From contig CM055093.1 of assembly GCA_029204225.1 (NCBI GenBank), positions 22,313,436 through 22,377,435 of the forward strand: DNA of 64,000 nucleotides, read 5' to 3'. A program made the translations under genes and the position numbers. The stretch comes from Diphasiastrum complanatum (lineage: Eukaryota > Streptophyta > Lycopodiopsida > Lycopodiales > Lycopodiaceae). Below are positions 1-10,869 of the stretch, piece by piece (positions within the stretch are counted from its first letter, which is position 1; each line of letters opens with the position of its first letter). Below the pieces are notes generated by a model. The model ran no database searches and had not been told where the DNA came from. It was given only the letters and a program-made list of their open reading frames with translations.

Positions 1-548
1 GGTTGCACAAGTACTGGCCACCACAATAAGAGAGATCCCGATTGGTGATGGCATGTTACAAAAAGCTGTTCTGCTAGACCATCACCGCTAGATCTAAGAC
101 GATCAAGCCAAATCAAGCTAGATCCATCAAAACTCAACCAGATCTGGCAAGATCGGGGAAATCCATCAGAATCCAAGGGGGATTCTGATCCAGAAGGGAT
201 CAAGAAGGAAGCAGATCATTAGATTATGGCAATAAGTCCTCTAAAATTGTAGATCAGAGACCTCGATCTCAGTAACTATGGCAAATTAAGGGCAAAATTC
301 ACCAAAGACTGATGGATCTGTTACCAAGTATCCATCAGAACTTTCAGAGAACTACCAATAGTTAGATCAAGCCTGGATGAAGCTGATTATCAGTTTACAA
401 AAGTTAAAAATCAAAAAATCTTGAGATCTCATCAAAAAACACTTTGAAAGAGCACTTTTTTCATGATTTTTTTGAGATCCCCTGGGAGATAGCTCTTGAA
501 ACTTGGACAATCACCAGATCTGACCCAGATGCATCCATGAAAATTTTT

Positions 549-841
549 GCGAGAGTTCTTGATGGATGAATCATCATTTTTTAGTGTGTGCGAGAGTTTT
601 CAGAAGCTGAATTTTCAGAACCCTCGCAGAGCATCAAGATCATCTCACCAACCCTCGCAAGGTGTCTAAATGAAATCAGAGCATTGAAATTAGCCTGCCT
701 ACATGGTCTGATCTTAAAAATCTAATCACAAGGACAAGTTGTGCGAGAGATCACTTCCTGTGAGAGTTGAACTCTCGCAAACAGCCTGAACCCTCGCAGA
801 ACCTTCGCATAGCAGTCAAATCACATTCTGAACTCTCGCAG
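549..841. repeat. Dispersed gcgagag/ctctcgc words
   Basis: The first 865 bases carry no gene. Within 549-841 the 6-7 base word gcgagag or its complement (ccctcgca, ctctcgca) occurs about nine times in both orientations. This precedes the TATA box of the gag-like ORF at 1.2 kb. The words could be degenerate regulatory or subterminal repeats of that element. Their function is unknown. Confidence 0.5.
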
Positions 842-945
842 ACTTCCCTGAGGTCTTAGAGTTTTGTGAAAAAGGTGCCTGCCGAAATTTGGGTGGAACT
901 GAACAAGAGAAAGTGGATTTCACCTAACACGCACTTTGAATTCCG

Positions 946-955
946 CTATATAAGG
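946..955 (+). promoter_or_regulatory. TATA box of the ORF1-like retroelement gene
   Basis: A clear TATA-type sequence (ctatataagg) lies about 260 bases before the ATG at 1208. The two related ORF copies near 9.5 kb and 57.3 kb also have a TATA box a few hundred bases upstream, which supports a promoter role, probably inside an LTR. Confidence 0.5.
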
Positions 956-1207
956 GTTGAATTTGAGTCATTTGTCACCTTTGCTAGCGAAGCTCTACCA
1001 AAATTTACACTGAAATTACCAAGTTCTCCGTTTGCGACCAAACTTCCTACCAGCTGTCATCTGCTCATACTAAACACCGATCTGCACTCTGAACTACAAT
1101 TCCTACCATCCAACACTTGTTATTCACAATTTTTTTGTTGTTTTCACACCTTTTTACATTTTCCACCATTTTTCTTGCTTTTTCGACCTCTAATCACCAC
1201 CGCTAAC

Positions 1208-2233
1208 ATGGCCTCCTCACCCTCTGAAGACTCTGGCACCAAGCAAGTGATACAGCGTGAAATCCCCGAGGCCTCCCAGATTTGGCCTCTACCCTCTGAC
1301 GCTCTGATCCAACCATGGCTACAGACAGCCGGTCCACTTCTAGAGGCAATGGGTTTCTACCCGGCACTTTTCCATTCTGAAATTAACATGGGCCTCGTCC
1401 TTCACGCTTACGCCACTTGGGACCAGGAAAAGACTCGCTTCCACTTCCTGTACCAAGGTACCACGTACAAGATCAGGATTAACGCAGACTCAATGGTCAC
1501 CATTGACATTATGTCCGGTGATCGTCAGCCCATCTCCCATCGCCACGCCAAAAGTCAGATCAAATCTTTCGTCACCCAAACTGCACCAGAAATCCCCATC
1601 CAGACTAACAATGGTTACCTGATAGATGCTATCACGGAACTCGTCATTCAGATGGCTACACATTTGTTGAATAACTTTCTGGTTATTTCAATATTTCGCA
1701 AAGAAGAATCCAGTCTAAGCTGTTGAGTCGGATAGTGGAATTTTTTTGGAATTCCCTGGTCCCTCAGTTGTGTTCTTATTCGTGAACTAACCAGCTCCAT
1801 CAAACCTAACAACCGTGAGCGCATCGCAGTAGGCCCCCTGCTGTTTAACTTTGCTTGTGCACTTCTCGAGATGAAAGTGCACGGTTTCCAACGCTCATCC
1901 CTTTTGTCTACCCAAGTGCCACACACTAACCTTTATCCGCCATCCCAAGCATCGACCTCCTGCCAACTTGTAGCTACTAACACAACGGCCAGCAAACGAA
2001 TGCATGGCATTGCCTCTTCTTCTTCATCTCCACCTGCTACCCAAAGACACACCACCACCACCACCGCACTAATGACTCCATCAACTACCGCCACTTCTTC
2101 TTCCGTGCAACCATCCCCTTCCGTCTCTGCTGTCACTACCCCTCTTCTTGTTCCATCCACAACTGTTTCCTCTGTTGATACACTCCTATCTCTGTTCCAT
2201 TATCTACGTATTCCCCCAACGAAGTGTAAATAA
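1208..2233 (+). pseudogene. gag-like ORF of unknown retroelement family (copy 1)
   Basis: The best start is the ATG at 1208 (MASSPSEDSG). The upstream in-frame extension to 866 crosses the TATA box and is unlikely to be coding. The frame runs to a stop at 1724, has stops until about 1766, then resumes in the same frame to 2233. The first half has a globular look (FLYQGTTYKIRINADSM; later NNREREIAVGPLL-like segment near 1810-1850). The last 80 residues are Ser/Thr/Pro-rich. Segments such as YATWDQ and TNNGYLI resemble the ORFs at 9.55-10.47 kb and 57.3-56.4 kb, so this is a family. I do not recognise the domain. It behaves like a retroelement gag or ORF1 protein and not a host gene. The broken 1682-1767 stretch could be a short intron, but its length does not keep the frame. 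Confidence 0.5.
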
Positions 2234-2404
2234 ATAAAATCATCCCTGATCCATGGCTGCACATAGCCAAACATTGGTAAGAGCCCCTGTAAGTTCTAAG
2301 TCGTTGTTTCAAACTGCATAGCACAAAGAGGAAGAAGAGAGAAAAAGAAAGCCCAAATAACGAGAGGTTTGGGAGGCTCAAGCACCTTCTCCAAACTATT
2401 CGGT

Positions 2405-3007
<603 letters not shown>

Positions 3008-3197
3008 GGGTCCACGACCCAAAGTAGTGTCGGTCCCTCGGCACTAGGCTGCAACTGTCGTGAAGGGGCGTTGTTGTTGGTTCTTTTATTGCTGGGACAT
3101 GGGTGCTTCAAGAAAAGCGTGGGTAGAATTTGGTTACGTAGAACCTGAGGCTTTATTGGATGATGGCAATCAACAAGAACTTAGACTTGGCAGATTT

Positions 3198-4046
3198 TCA
3201 ATAATACCCATAAGGGTCTGGTGGCCATTCCGGATAACCTTGTTCATCAACAATTGGGTAGTTGAGACATTCCATCAGAGTATCCCAAGATAAAACTGGA
3301 TCCTCATATATTGGCGCAACTGGTCTCAATGTCATGGACTGCCCCAAATCATAATGTGGATATGACATGCTTGCTTGACTCTCTTGTCTGTCCAGGTATT
3401 TGTGGTATGCCATAACCTGACGACTTTCCTCAACAGTCAATATCAAAGATTTAGGACAAGGCTTTGTCATTGTAAGTGATGGTTCTTGTTGTACAAGAGG
3501 CCTATTTGGGCTTGGATTCCCTGGATTTGGCCTTTGAAGAATGGATATACCTCGAATTGGCGTTGATTTGGGGGTCTGTTGAATTGTGGAACAATTAGAC
3601 TTTGATTGAATCTTGCTCGTTGAGGGAGAATCATCAACTTTAGTCTTCTCTTGGTCATTGCACTTCTCCGTTGAAGGCTGCGTGGTGACCGCACTTTTCT
3701 TTAGATCTTGTGCTGAATTGCCTTCTTGTTGTTCCGTTGACACATGTTCCCTAAGAGATTCATCACTAAGAAATCTTTGTAATGATTGCGCTAAGAGCCC
3801 TGATAGAACCTGCCGGAATTCTTCGGTTGCCAATTTCTTGACTTCCTCAGCTATCACTGGCTTGATAGATTCTATCAGCTCTTGCTTCTGTGATGTTGTT
3901 GTCGGTTTGCTCGTGGGTGTGTCTGTGTGCCTTGGGACTTTTGTCAAATTTCCTTCTTCCTCACTTGTTTCATAACCAGGTGGCATTAGGAATTTTTGTT
4001 TGTAGTGTATTCTTTCTGTAGGTGGATTGGTCAACACAGGTGCATA
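3198..4046 (-). pseudogene. C-terminal part of three-knuckle gag
   Basis: This frame continues directly, in the same reading frame, from the gag at 4047-5030 after a single TGA (4049-4047). It is about 280 codons, hydrophilic, Ser/Thr/Pro/Gln-rich, with a short amphipathic stretch (IAEEVKKLATEEFRQVLSGL, about 3870-3810) that could form a helix. It ends in a Pro/Tyr-rich tail (EWPPDPYGYY). No enzyme motif is seen. Because there is no other break over about 610 codons, the TGA is either a recent mutation or a site of readthrough. Confidence 0.55.
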
Positions 4047-5030
4047 TCAATCTACATACTGCCTCCTAGCTATTTGTGAATTTCTCATCGGGCAATCTCG
4101 ACATGGATGATTAACTCCGCATTGTGCACAACAAGGTTTGAATGTTGATGGATCCCCTCGATGTGGACATTCGGCTCGACGATGTTTTCCTCTGCATCCA
4201 TAGCATCTTACATCGTCTCTAAGTTGATATGCATACACTGGTAATAGATTCCCTTTATGATCTTCCACAAAATAAACTGGTAGGCTATTGTGGTCTTCTT
4301 TGGAGTTCAGAGACATGCAAGATGATATGACCAATACTTCCACCTTGCCACTGGTTGTTGAGGAAACTCGTGATCTAGATGGATCACTTTGACATCCATC
4401 CTTCGGATGAGCTCCTTGTTGGCTTGATTCTACTTCTGACCGTTGAACCGCTAGATCTTGCCGTTGACGAACTTGTTGCTCTGCATTCTGTCCTTTTAAT
4501 AAGCACGGATTCTTGATTGGACACCTGGTACTTGGATGATCTCCAAAACAGAAGGTACATTTGTCCTTTTCAAAAAAATTGAATGCACGAGCACAAGCTT
4601 GAGGACGGCCTGAACTTGAAATGCAAGGTTTTTGGTCTTCCACTGCACTCGATCTGCTTGTCTTTGCTGCACTTAGTCGCCTTGCATGGAGTTTCATTCT
4701 TGCTGGATCATCACTCATCGTTGACTCTTGTTCCTCTGATTGCCCATCTGATGATTCATCAGAGCGATAGGAAAAATCTCTCATCCCTTGTGAGATTTTC
4801 ATCATGGTAGCATCCTTACAGAGTTGTACAGGTGACACATAGGATGCTAATTCTGCCATACTAGATCTGATTCTTTTGGGCAGTCCAGCATAGTATTTTG
4901 CCATGATGATCCGTTCAGGAATCGGTGGATTACAATCATTCACTAATTGGATGATTCGATAGGTGTAGTCTCGGATTGTTTCATTAGCAATTTTTTTTAG
5001 TTTAGATAATCCTGCATTGGTGGTCTCCAT
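4047..5030 (-). CDS. Retrotransposon gag with three CCHC zinc knuckles
   Basis: Gag packages the element RNA into virus-like particles. Residues 1-110 match the end of the Retrotrans_gag fold (LPKRIRSSMAELASYV aligns with LPRWIRRELQSNDEYT of the gypsy gag at 14.5 kb). Three zinc knuckles of the pattern C-x2-C-x3-H-x4-C follow: CTFCFGDHPSTRC (nt about 4566-4528), CYGCRGKHRRAEC (about 4205-4167) and CAQCGVNHPCRDC (about 4130-4092). Most plant gags have one or two knuckles of C-x2-C-x4-H-x4-C, so three with x3 spacing is unusual. The ATG at 5030 is probably internal: the preceding minus-strand frame (5299-5031, ending SVIEQTLKQIHQPATLQHSG) reads like the gag N-terminus one base out of frame. Confidence 0.7.
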   Translation of the reverse strand: METTNAGLSKLKKIANETIRDYTYRIIQLVNDCNPPIPERIIMAKYYAGLPKRIRSSMAELASYVSPVQLCKDATMMKISQGMRDFSYRSDESSDGQSEEQESTMSDDPARMKLHARRLSAAKTSRSSAVEDQKPCISSSGRPQACARAFNFFEKDKCTFCFGDHPSTRCPIKNPCLLKGQNAEQQVRQRQDLAVQRSEVESSQQGAHPKDGCQSDPSRSRVSSTTSGKVEVLVISSCMSLNSKEDHNSLPVYFVEDHKGNLLPVYAYQLRDDVRCYGCRGKHRRAECPHRGDPSTFKPCCAQCGVNHPCRDCPMRNSQIARRQYVD

Positions 5031-5378
5031 AACTCAGCACCAGAATGTTGCAAAGTAGCCGGTTGGTGAATTTGCTTCAGGGTTTGTTCAATGACGCTGG
5101 TGTTCCAATTTTTTTTTTTTTTGAGATGGAGAAGAAGAAGACGAGAAAAGAGTAAGTAAAAAGATTGATCCGTAAGGATTGAAAAGTAAAATAGAAATGA
5201 ATTTAACAGATGAGAGAGCGGATGGAAGATTGAATGGAGATGGATAAGAAAAATGAAAATGAAGGATGGATGGTAACTGATATGAAAATCACTCACCAAA
5301 GAGACTTTTGCAAAAATTAAAATTATTGGTTTTTTTTTAAATTTTACGGTCTTTTTTTTTTACGATATTTTTTTTTTT

Positions 5379-5565
5379 GGGGAATAGAACCGTCAAAATC
5401 GTGGGAGGACGTTATCTAAAAGATAGAGAAGGCTCACCACGCTGAGGTTTTTCTTCCAATTTTTAGTTTTTATTATTTTTTTTATTTTTTTTAAGAGAAT
5501 AGAACCGTCGCAATCGTAGGAGGAGGCTATCTGAAAGATAGAGTCGCTCACCAGTGAGGCTTGGG
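5379..5565. repeat. Two ~70-bp tandem units in gag leader
   Basis: Two imperfect copies, about 114 bases apart, each beginning gaatagaaccgtc and containing ggctcacca near the end. They lie in the untranslated leader of the gag-only element, mixed with T-rich runs. Confidence 0.75.
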
Positions 5566-5723
5566 TTCTTTTCCAATTTTTTTTATTTTTTATTTGGTGT
5601 TAAACTGGGAACTAACTCTCGTAGAGAATTCTGTGTCCTGGTCTCAGTGAGACTGAGATGGAACTTTAGAAGGTTCTACGAAGGTTACTTAGCAGTATGT
5701 TGGTTTTTTTGTTTTTTGGCCGA

Positions 5724-5870
5724 CTTATGGTGAAAAATGGTAAAAAGAAGGGAAGAGAGAAAGAGAGATAGCGAGAATGGGAAAAAGTGCTTATGGTGAA
5801 AAATGGTGAAAAAGAGGGAAGAGAGAAAGAGAGATAGCGAGAAAGAGAGAATGGGGAAAAGTGCTATGTG
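5724..5870. repeat. Two ~65-bp tandem units in gag leader
   Basis: Two near-identical units starting cttatggtgaaaaatggt and running through gggaagagagaaagagagatagcgaga, one at about 5724 and the next at about 5790. They are part of the purine-rich leader of the minus-strand gag-only element. Confidence 0.85.
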
Positions 5871-6012
5871 GCGGGATGAGAGTACATTAAAAAAGCTAAC
5901 ACTTCACTACATTAAAAAAAAAAAAGCATAAAAATTGACAAATCTAACGCTAAACCACCCTAATCTACTCACAAAAGCCGAGTTTTAGATGAAAAAAGAG
6001 TGGTGAGGAAGA

Positions 6013-6016
<4 letters not shown>

Positions 6017-6095
<79 letters not shown>
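6017..6095. repeat. (GA)n microsatellite in element leader
   Basis: A pure GA run of about 79 bases directly inside the primer-binding site of the minus-strand gag-only element. Confidence 0.97.
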
Positions 6096-6097
<2 letters not shown>

Positions 6098-6123
6098 ATG
6101 CAACGAAGCGAGTGTGTGGCGCT

Positions 6124-6140
6124 CCTCGACATCGGCGCCA
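6124..6140 (-). promoter_or_regulatory. Primer-binding site, tggcgcc type
   Basis: On the minus strand this reads tggcgccgatgtcgagg, one base after the CCCTACA end of the LTR. It closely resembles the TGGCGCCGTTGCC primer site seen in many plant gypsy elements. It fixes the inner edge of the 5' LTR and the direction of the element. Confidence 0.7.
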
Positions 6141-6141
6141 C

Positions 6142-6440
6142 TGTAGGGTCAAAGATCTTGCGTAGTATAGCCCTTCCACCTGTCAACAAGGGTTAGATCA
6201 CTGGATAGGTACCTAACTATGCATAGATGCTAAATTTAGCTACTTTACTCTAAGTTTAGAATTGACTTTGGGCCTCAAGTTTTATTTTAATTACAAAGGG
6301 CCCAAGTCTATTATTTTATTTACAACTCCACTTGCGTGCTCATTGGGCCATGGGCTTATACACGCAGGATGCCATGCCCTCGCAACACATTTTATTGGAT
6401 GATTTTATTTATTTACACTTTGTTGGGAATACCCCTAATA
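6142..6440 (-). repeat. 5' LTR of gag-only element
   Basis: About 299 bases, bounded inside by the primer site and outside by the copia gag at 6441. The inner 3' end is CCCTACA on the minus strand. The outer end reads TATTAGGGG where TG is expected, probably a mutation. Its outer 200 bases match 2750-3007. Confidence 0.55.
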
Positions 6441-7252
6441 GTTTGCTTGTTGATCAGGTTGCTTGGCTGCGTTCTTCGCTTGGAGAATTCGGCAATCCTT
6501 GATCTCATGGTTATTGCGTTTGCAATACCTGCAAGACATCTTCTTCTTCAATTGTGAATCTGATGATTGTGTTTGACTTTGAGTCTGTTTCTGATTCATT
6601 ACAGTCTTTTTGGAGCTTTTATGATAGTGTCGCTTAGAGCCTTTGTTGACATATAGAGCTTGAGAGGAGGAAGTAGACGAAGTGTCTTGACTTCTTCGAT
6701 TATCTTCCTGCAGCAACAGAGTAATAACTCTAGTAAGAGTTAAATCTGAGTATGTCGATATGATCATCACCCAATTCTCATATGTCGAGGGCAAGCGTGA
6801 AAGCAATGTCATAATTGCATCTTGATCGTCTATGACTAATCTGACAATGGCCATCTGTTGCAAGCGATTCTTAAACTAGTTAATGTGACTCTGAAGTGAA
6901 TCACCAACAGACATTTTGAATGTGAAGAATTTCCTTCGTAGATGTAACTTAGTAGTCACGTCCCTCATGTCATATAGTGAGTTCAAAATGTCCCAAACAT
7001 CTTTTGATACTTTAGTTTCAACTATGTGTCCAATCTGTGTATCTGATATATTGAGGATAATAAGTGCGAAAGCTTTACCATCCTTCGATTTCGTGACTTT
7101 GAGTCGTCGTCTTCAGGTTTTACTTCTATATTTATAACAACATCCCATAAGTCGCTGGCGATTAACAAGGTCTTCATCTTAAATTTCCACAAATGATAAT
7201 TGGATCCATTCAGCTAGTCTGTGATAAAACCAGCTTTACTTTGAAAATCCAT
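6435..7252 (-). pseudogene. Ty1/copia gag, truncated element
   Basis: Starts MDFQSKAGFI at 7252, next to the related MDSQSKANFI start at 34053. Early stops and frameshifts occur, then an open stretch 6863-6435 carries the gag core (DDQDAIMTLLSRLPSTYENW, typical UBN2-type copia gag) and an intact zinc knuckle CRYCKRNNHEIKDC (C-x2-C-x4-H-x4-C). The reading frame ends where the LTR of the gag-only element begins. Protease, integrase and reverse transcriptase of this copy are absent from the window. Confidence 0.85.
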
Positions 7253-7443
7253 CTGGAATTTAGTCTGTCGATTGTATCGATGACGCTAATATGTGGTAAT
7301 GCCAACAATAGGAAATCAATTCTCTGATACTGAAAGGTTGAAAATAACTAAAGAGTATGATATCAATTTGATATCGTGAAAGATATCAAGTATTAGAGCT
7401 TTCGCTCTGATATCATATTGGAATAAGATAAAGTAGTGAAATT

Positions 7444-7455
7444 GCTCTGATACCA
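7444..7455 (-). promoter_or_regulatory. Copia primer-binding site (tRNA-iMet type)
   Basis: Minus strand TGGTATCAGAGC, the standard initiator-methionine tRNA primer site of plant copia elements. It directly follows the LTR ending at 7456. Confidence 0.9.
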
Positions 7456-8138
7456 TGTCGAAAAGTGGTGTGCAGAAGATAGGTGTAGCTTAAAAAGAAA
7501 ACAAATGAAAATAATTTGTGTGTCTAGAAAGAAAGCTTTTCGTGCATGGCAGAATAAACTATCTTCATCTTTCCAATGCACGACTATGCCTATCAATTTC
7601 AAACAAGACAATAGTGATAGAAATCATGTTTGAACTTATAGTAACTAACTTTGAAATCGTCAGTACTATAGTGATTACGTAGCCAAACAACTAAGCATCG
7701 AAAATTATCAGACAAATAATTAGTTGCGAAGAACTCCAGAAAACACATACATTCTGAGAAGAAGCTTGACACAATAAAGGATAGTATTGATTCAAAATGA
7801 AACAGAAGTAAATGAATACCACAAGTTGCGGATCGAAGCCGCGTACTCTATGCTATCTCTGAGCGGCTAAGATGAATGTCTAAATTAAGCGCAATGCTGA
7901 TAAGCAGTAGCAATCTCTAAAACAATTCTAAGAAGTGAGCTAGAATGCTTAGGAGTGTTCAAGCTCGCAGACTTGAGGTAGAGAGAGCTAACTATTCAAA
8001 AAATTTCTTCTGATAACTCTGATGATTAAATGATTTAATCATCATAAAAATGTATGAATATGGACAACTATTTATACTAAGAGATTAGGTCATCAATTGT
8101 GATCACCAGTTGGCTGATGATTAGCTGGCATCCATCCG
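7456..8138 (-). repeat. 5' LTR of copia family A (minus copy)
   Basis: 683 bases. The inner end (CA on the minus strand) touches the primer site. The outer end was found by matching to the family-A LTR at 22460-22515 plus 33178-33809; both share ggatggatgcca near the start and agtataaatag as the TATA box (about 8070). The first two bases are CG instead of TG here. Confidence 0.8.
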
Positions 8139-8640
8139 GTCCTTGTCATTGATTGTTGATAAGCGGTGAAATTGGCCGTAAACGTTTTGTCTGCATAAAT
8201 GAACCAAAACTGGAGCTTTGCAGAAATGAACTAGAACAACCACATGTGAGACTGTCGGGTTTTTTGCGAAAAAGGAGAAAAAGGATAAGGTGCCCTTAAA
8301 TCTCATTTAGGGTTGCCCCACACTTTGCCAGAGTCATTTCCTTAACATTTGAGGCTCTTTGGAAAAAGCAAAAAATGCAACACTGTGATTTTACATGAGA
8401 TTTCTGTCAGGCAAAAAATGCGAAAAAGGAAAAGCTGCATTTTTCAACGAGATTCCTCATAGGCAAAAAAGGAGACACTATCGTAAACTTTGTGTAATTC
8501 TGCAGACTATGTAAAAACACTTGTGATTCTGTAGACTGTGTAAACACACGGAAAAATCCGCAGCAGAACTGGATAAACAATGGATGAAGATTAAAATCGA
8601 TTAGTCGATTGGTAAGAAGGAGAATACTCCAACAAGAATT
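8139..8640. other. No gene; degenerate repeats
   Basis: About 500 bases with purine-rich words (gaaaaaggaaaa, ggcaaaaaatgcg, gagatttc) repeated loosely. No coding or RNA signal is seen. Confidence 0.5.
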
Positions 8641-9213
8641 TAGATTAGACAGTCTTAGATCCATAAGTCTTAGATAGATTAGACTTAGAGCAAAATAGAT
8701 AGGTTAAATTTGATCAGACTAGATTAAAGCCCCGTAGAATAGCCTAGTCGTAGGTCTAGAATAGATCAGCCAAGTGCTAAGCCACAAATAGAAATTAGAT
8801 TAACTCAAGTTTGGTAGGTTATATTTCGCGCCAAACGATCCATGTACCAAAAATCCCACCTTGTGGAAATACCCCTTACCTATTGTACAAATCTCTACCC
8901 TACCCTTGTAAATACCTTCGAAACGTCCTAAACGGCCCAAAAAGAGCAATACTATTATTTTTGGCAGTCCATGTCCTCTGTTGTAGATGCATGCACGGTC
9001 AAGTCTGTCCTCAACATTCCAACCGGGCTAGAAGTTAGGTTAGATTTTTGAAAAAATTGCCATTTTTAGTAAACAATGGGAGTTTCAAATTAGAAAATCT
9101 CTCAAATCTGGCAGCGAATGGGGAAACGCACTATGCACAATGTAATCATTGACAGTTTGGCATTGATAGGACCAAGTTTCCAAAATAGCAATAGGCTAGT
9201 AATACTCCATGCC

Positions 9214-9223
9214 TATAAATAAG
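9214..9223 (+). promoter_or_regulatory. TATA box (tataaataag) of copy 2
   Basis: The string catgcctataaataagtgcga is conserved in the inverted copy at about 57410-57430, which argues for a working promoter at some earlier time. Confidence 0.6.
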
Positions 9224-9225
9224 TG

Positions 9226-9250
9226 CGAATAATCAGGATTATTACTCGCC
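9226..9250 (+). other. Inverted repeat just after TATA box
   Basis: gcgaataat and attactcgc form a 9-base stem with one mismatch around a short loop. In the 57.4-kb copy the stem is perfect (gcgagtaat/attactcgc). It lies near the expected transcription start, so it would fold near the RNA 5' end. The word attactcgc or close variants recurs several times over the next 250 bases. Confidence 0.5.
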
Positions 9251-9549
9251 TATTACTTGTCGACAGAAATTATTACTCGCGAACCTTGATTTTTCACCAC
9301 CAGAGACCCCACTTTACTTGCCGACTGACCAACAGGCTCTTGCCATCATCCCCCATCGTTTCTCATTACTGGCGCTCAGAGCCCTTACTCGCCATCCGAG
9401 CACCCTCTTTACTTGCCACTTCACCCACAGCCTTCCCTCACCATTCTGCACCAGATCCTATTACTTGCTATCAAAGCTTAATACTCGCCCACAGCCTCTC
9501 AATCCTATTTTTTGACTCTTTGATCCAAAATCACAGCTTGATTCGCCCA

Positions 9550-10470
9550 TATGGCACCGAAACATCAACTTTCGGACACCTCCACTCCCCTTGGCCAACG
9601 TGTAAGGGTCACAAGGAGTGCAACCTCACTTGCCCATTAGAGTCCTTCGTCTACCCCAACATCTTCGAGGACCTCGCCATCTGCTTCTCAACAGATGGGA
9701 TTCTCATCTCTAACCACATCCACTTCCCCTAGAAGAGAGGAGGGAGAAACATCTCCTTGATCCACTCGTCGATTCTCTTCCGTACGCGTCCCATCCCAAT
9801 ACTTGATCTTGCCGATGCTTACCATGCACAGGCACTGATGGCTACCTTGCAATTGTGACTACTGCAGGCCTAGCCAACATGCAGGTACCCCTCACACAGG
9901 ACAATGTTGTGGTCTAGAGGGCCTTTGCTACCTTTGACAACGACCATTTCTCAGTCACCCACAAGGGATAGGATTATGACGTCCCCCTAGCCGGTTTCCT
10001 TGGCGCTCAGCCTTCCCCACACCACACACCTACCGCAAACACGTACCCTCTCCAAATACAACATGTTTGCATTTTTTCTCCCTGATCGAGATGATGTCAA
10101 AACAAAGACCAATGACGAATATCTGATCTCGCAAATCAGAATTCCTAACCTCTGAGAGGCGATAGAATTCCTATCTGCCACCATTCTCATGAGCTGCCAT
10201 CGTACATTCCACATATCCAAGTTGATCATGGTTATGATAACCGTAATGGATGGCCCCAATACCATCTGTGATTGGGCTTCAACTTTGATCAAGGAACTGC
10301 AAGCTGCTTTCAAACGTTCGACCATGATTACCTGCAGTGGCCTTCTTACGCCCTTGACATAGCCCACCTAGAGAATCTAGGCATCCAATCACCTCCCAAA
10401 GACACGATTGTGCAACTAGAGGCTAGCCAAAAGTCGATGATCTTCACCGCATCCCCTACTCCATCTTGTT
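9550..10470 (+). pseudogene. gag-like ORF of unknown family (copy 2)
   Basis: The likely start is the ATG at 9550 (MAPKHQLSDTST), followed by a Ser/Thr/Pro-rich N-terminus (TPLGQRVRVTRSATSLAH) with a TAG soon after. Further frameshifts and stops break the frame. A conserved part can be followed across frames: LANMQVPLTQDNVVV, ATFDNDHFSVTHKG, DRDDVKTKTNDEYLIS and LIKELQAAFKRSTMITCSGL. The same parts appear in the minus-strand copy at 57.3-56.4 kb and more distantly in copy 1 (1.2-2.2 kb). I do not recognise the family; retroelement gag or an extra ORF are the options. Confidence 0.55.
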
Positions 10471-10529
10471 AAATTTTTAATGCTCAGGTCCAAAATCCAT
10501 TTGATAATGAGCATCCTAAAAAATCTATC

Positions 10530-10868
10530 GAAGTTTGACTCCATTAACTTCAAAGTCATCGAAGTTAAAAGTCTAACTTCATCGACTTCAACTTCTCCAT
10601 GTATATACTCAACTAACTTCATCAACTCACTCGACATCAACTTCATCGACTTCGACTTCTCCACGTATATACTCAACTAGCTTCATGAACTCACTCGACA
10701 TCGACTTCATTGACTAACTTGACATTCCATCATCACTCGACAATCACCTCCATCGACATTCCATCACTTACTCGACATCGAAGTACCCGACTTACTCCAT
10801 TCCATTCACTTCGACTTCATCGACATCAACTCCATCGACTTACCCGACTTCATCAACTTTTCATCATC
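10530..10868. repeat. Tandem array of acttcatcgac-type words
   Basis: Short imperfect repeats of ttcatcgactt and actcgacat. Within it a unit of about 70 bases (cttctcca.gtatatactcaacta ... actcactcgacatc) occurs twice at about 10590-10720. The array is absent from the inverted copy at 56.3 kb, where flanking sequence joins directly. Confidence 0.8.
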
Positions 10869-10869
10869 T

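Larger units (their letters stand above)
8640..10520 (+). mobile_element. ORF1-like element, copy 2 (inverted match at 58.0-56.3 kb)
   Basis: This segment matches the reverse complement of 56300-57990 throughout: ctta/agat-rich leader, a conserved stretch near 8811-9030 (translated CGNTPYLLYKSLPYPCK in both), TATA box, hairpin, and the ORF. The conserved TATA and leader suggest an LTR-promoter region followed by a gag-like ORF. A gypsy integrase end lies upstream of the other copy at 58.6-59.2 kb in the same orientation. Confidence 0.65.

Noticed and set aside
866-1207. N-terminal extension of the ORF1-like gene from 866
   Set aside because: It spans the TATA box at 946-955 and is Phe/Leu-rich like leader DNA. 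The ATG at 1208 is a better start.
4997-5299. Separate small minus-strand protein starting MVSDFHISYH
   Set aside because: Only its last 30 residues look real, and they fit as the N-terminus of gag one base out of frame. The front is T-rich leader.
5379-5870. CRISPR-like array
   Set aside because: Units are adjacent tandem copies without unique spacers, and the DNA is from a plant.
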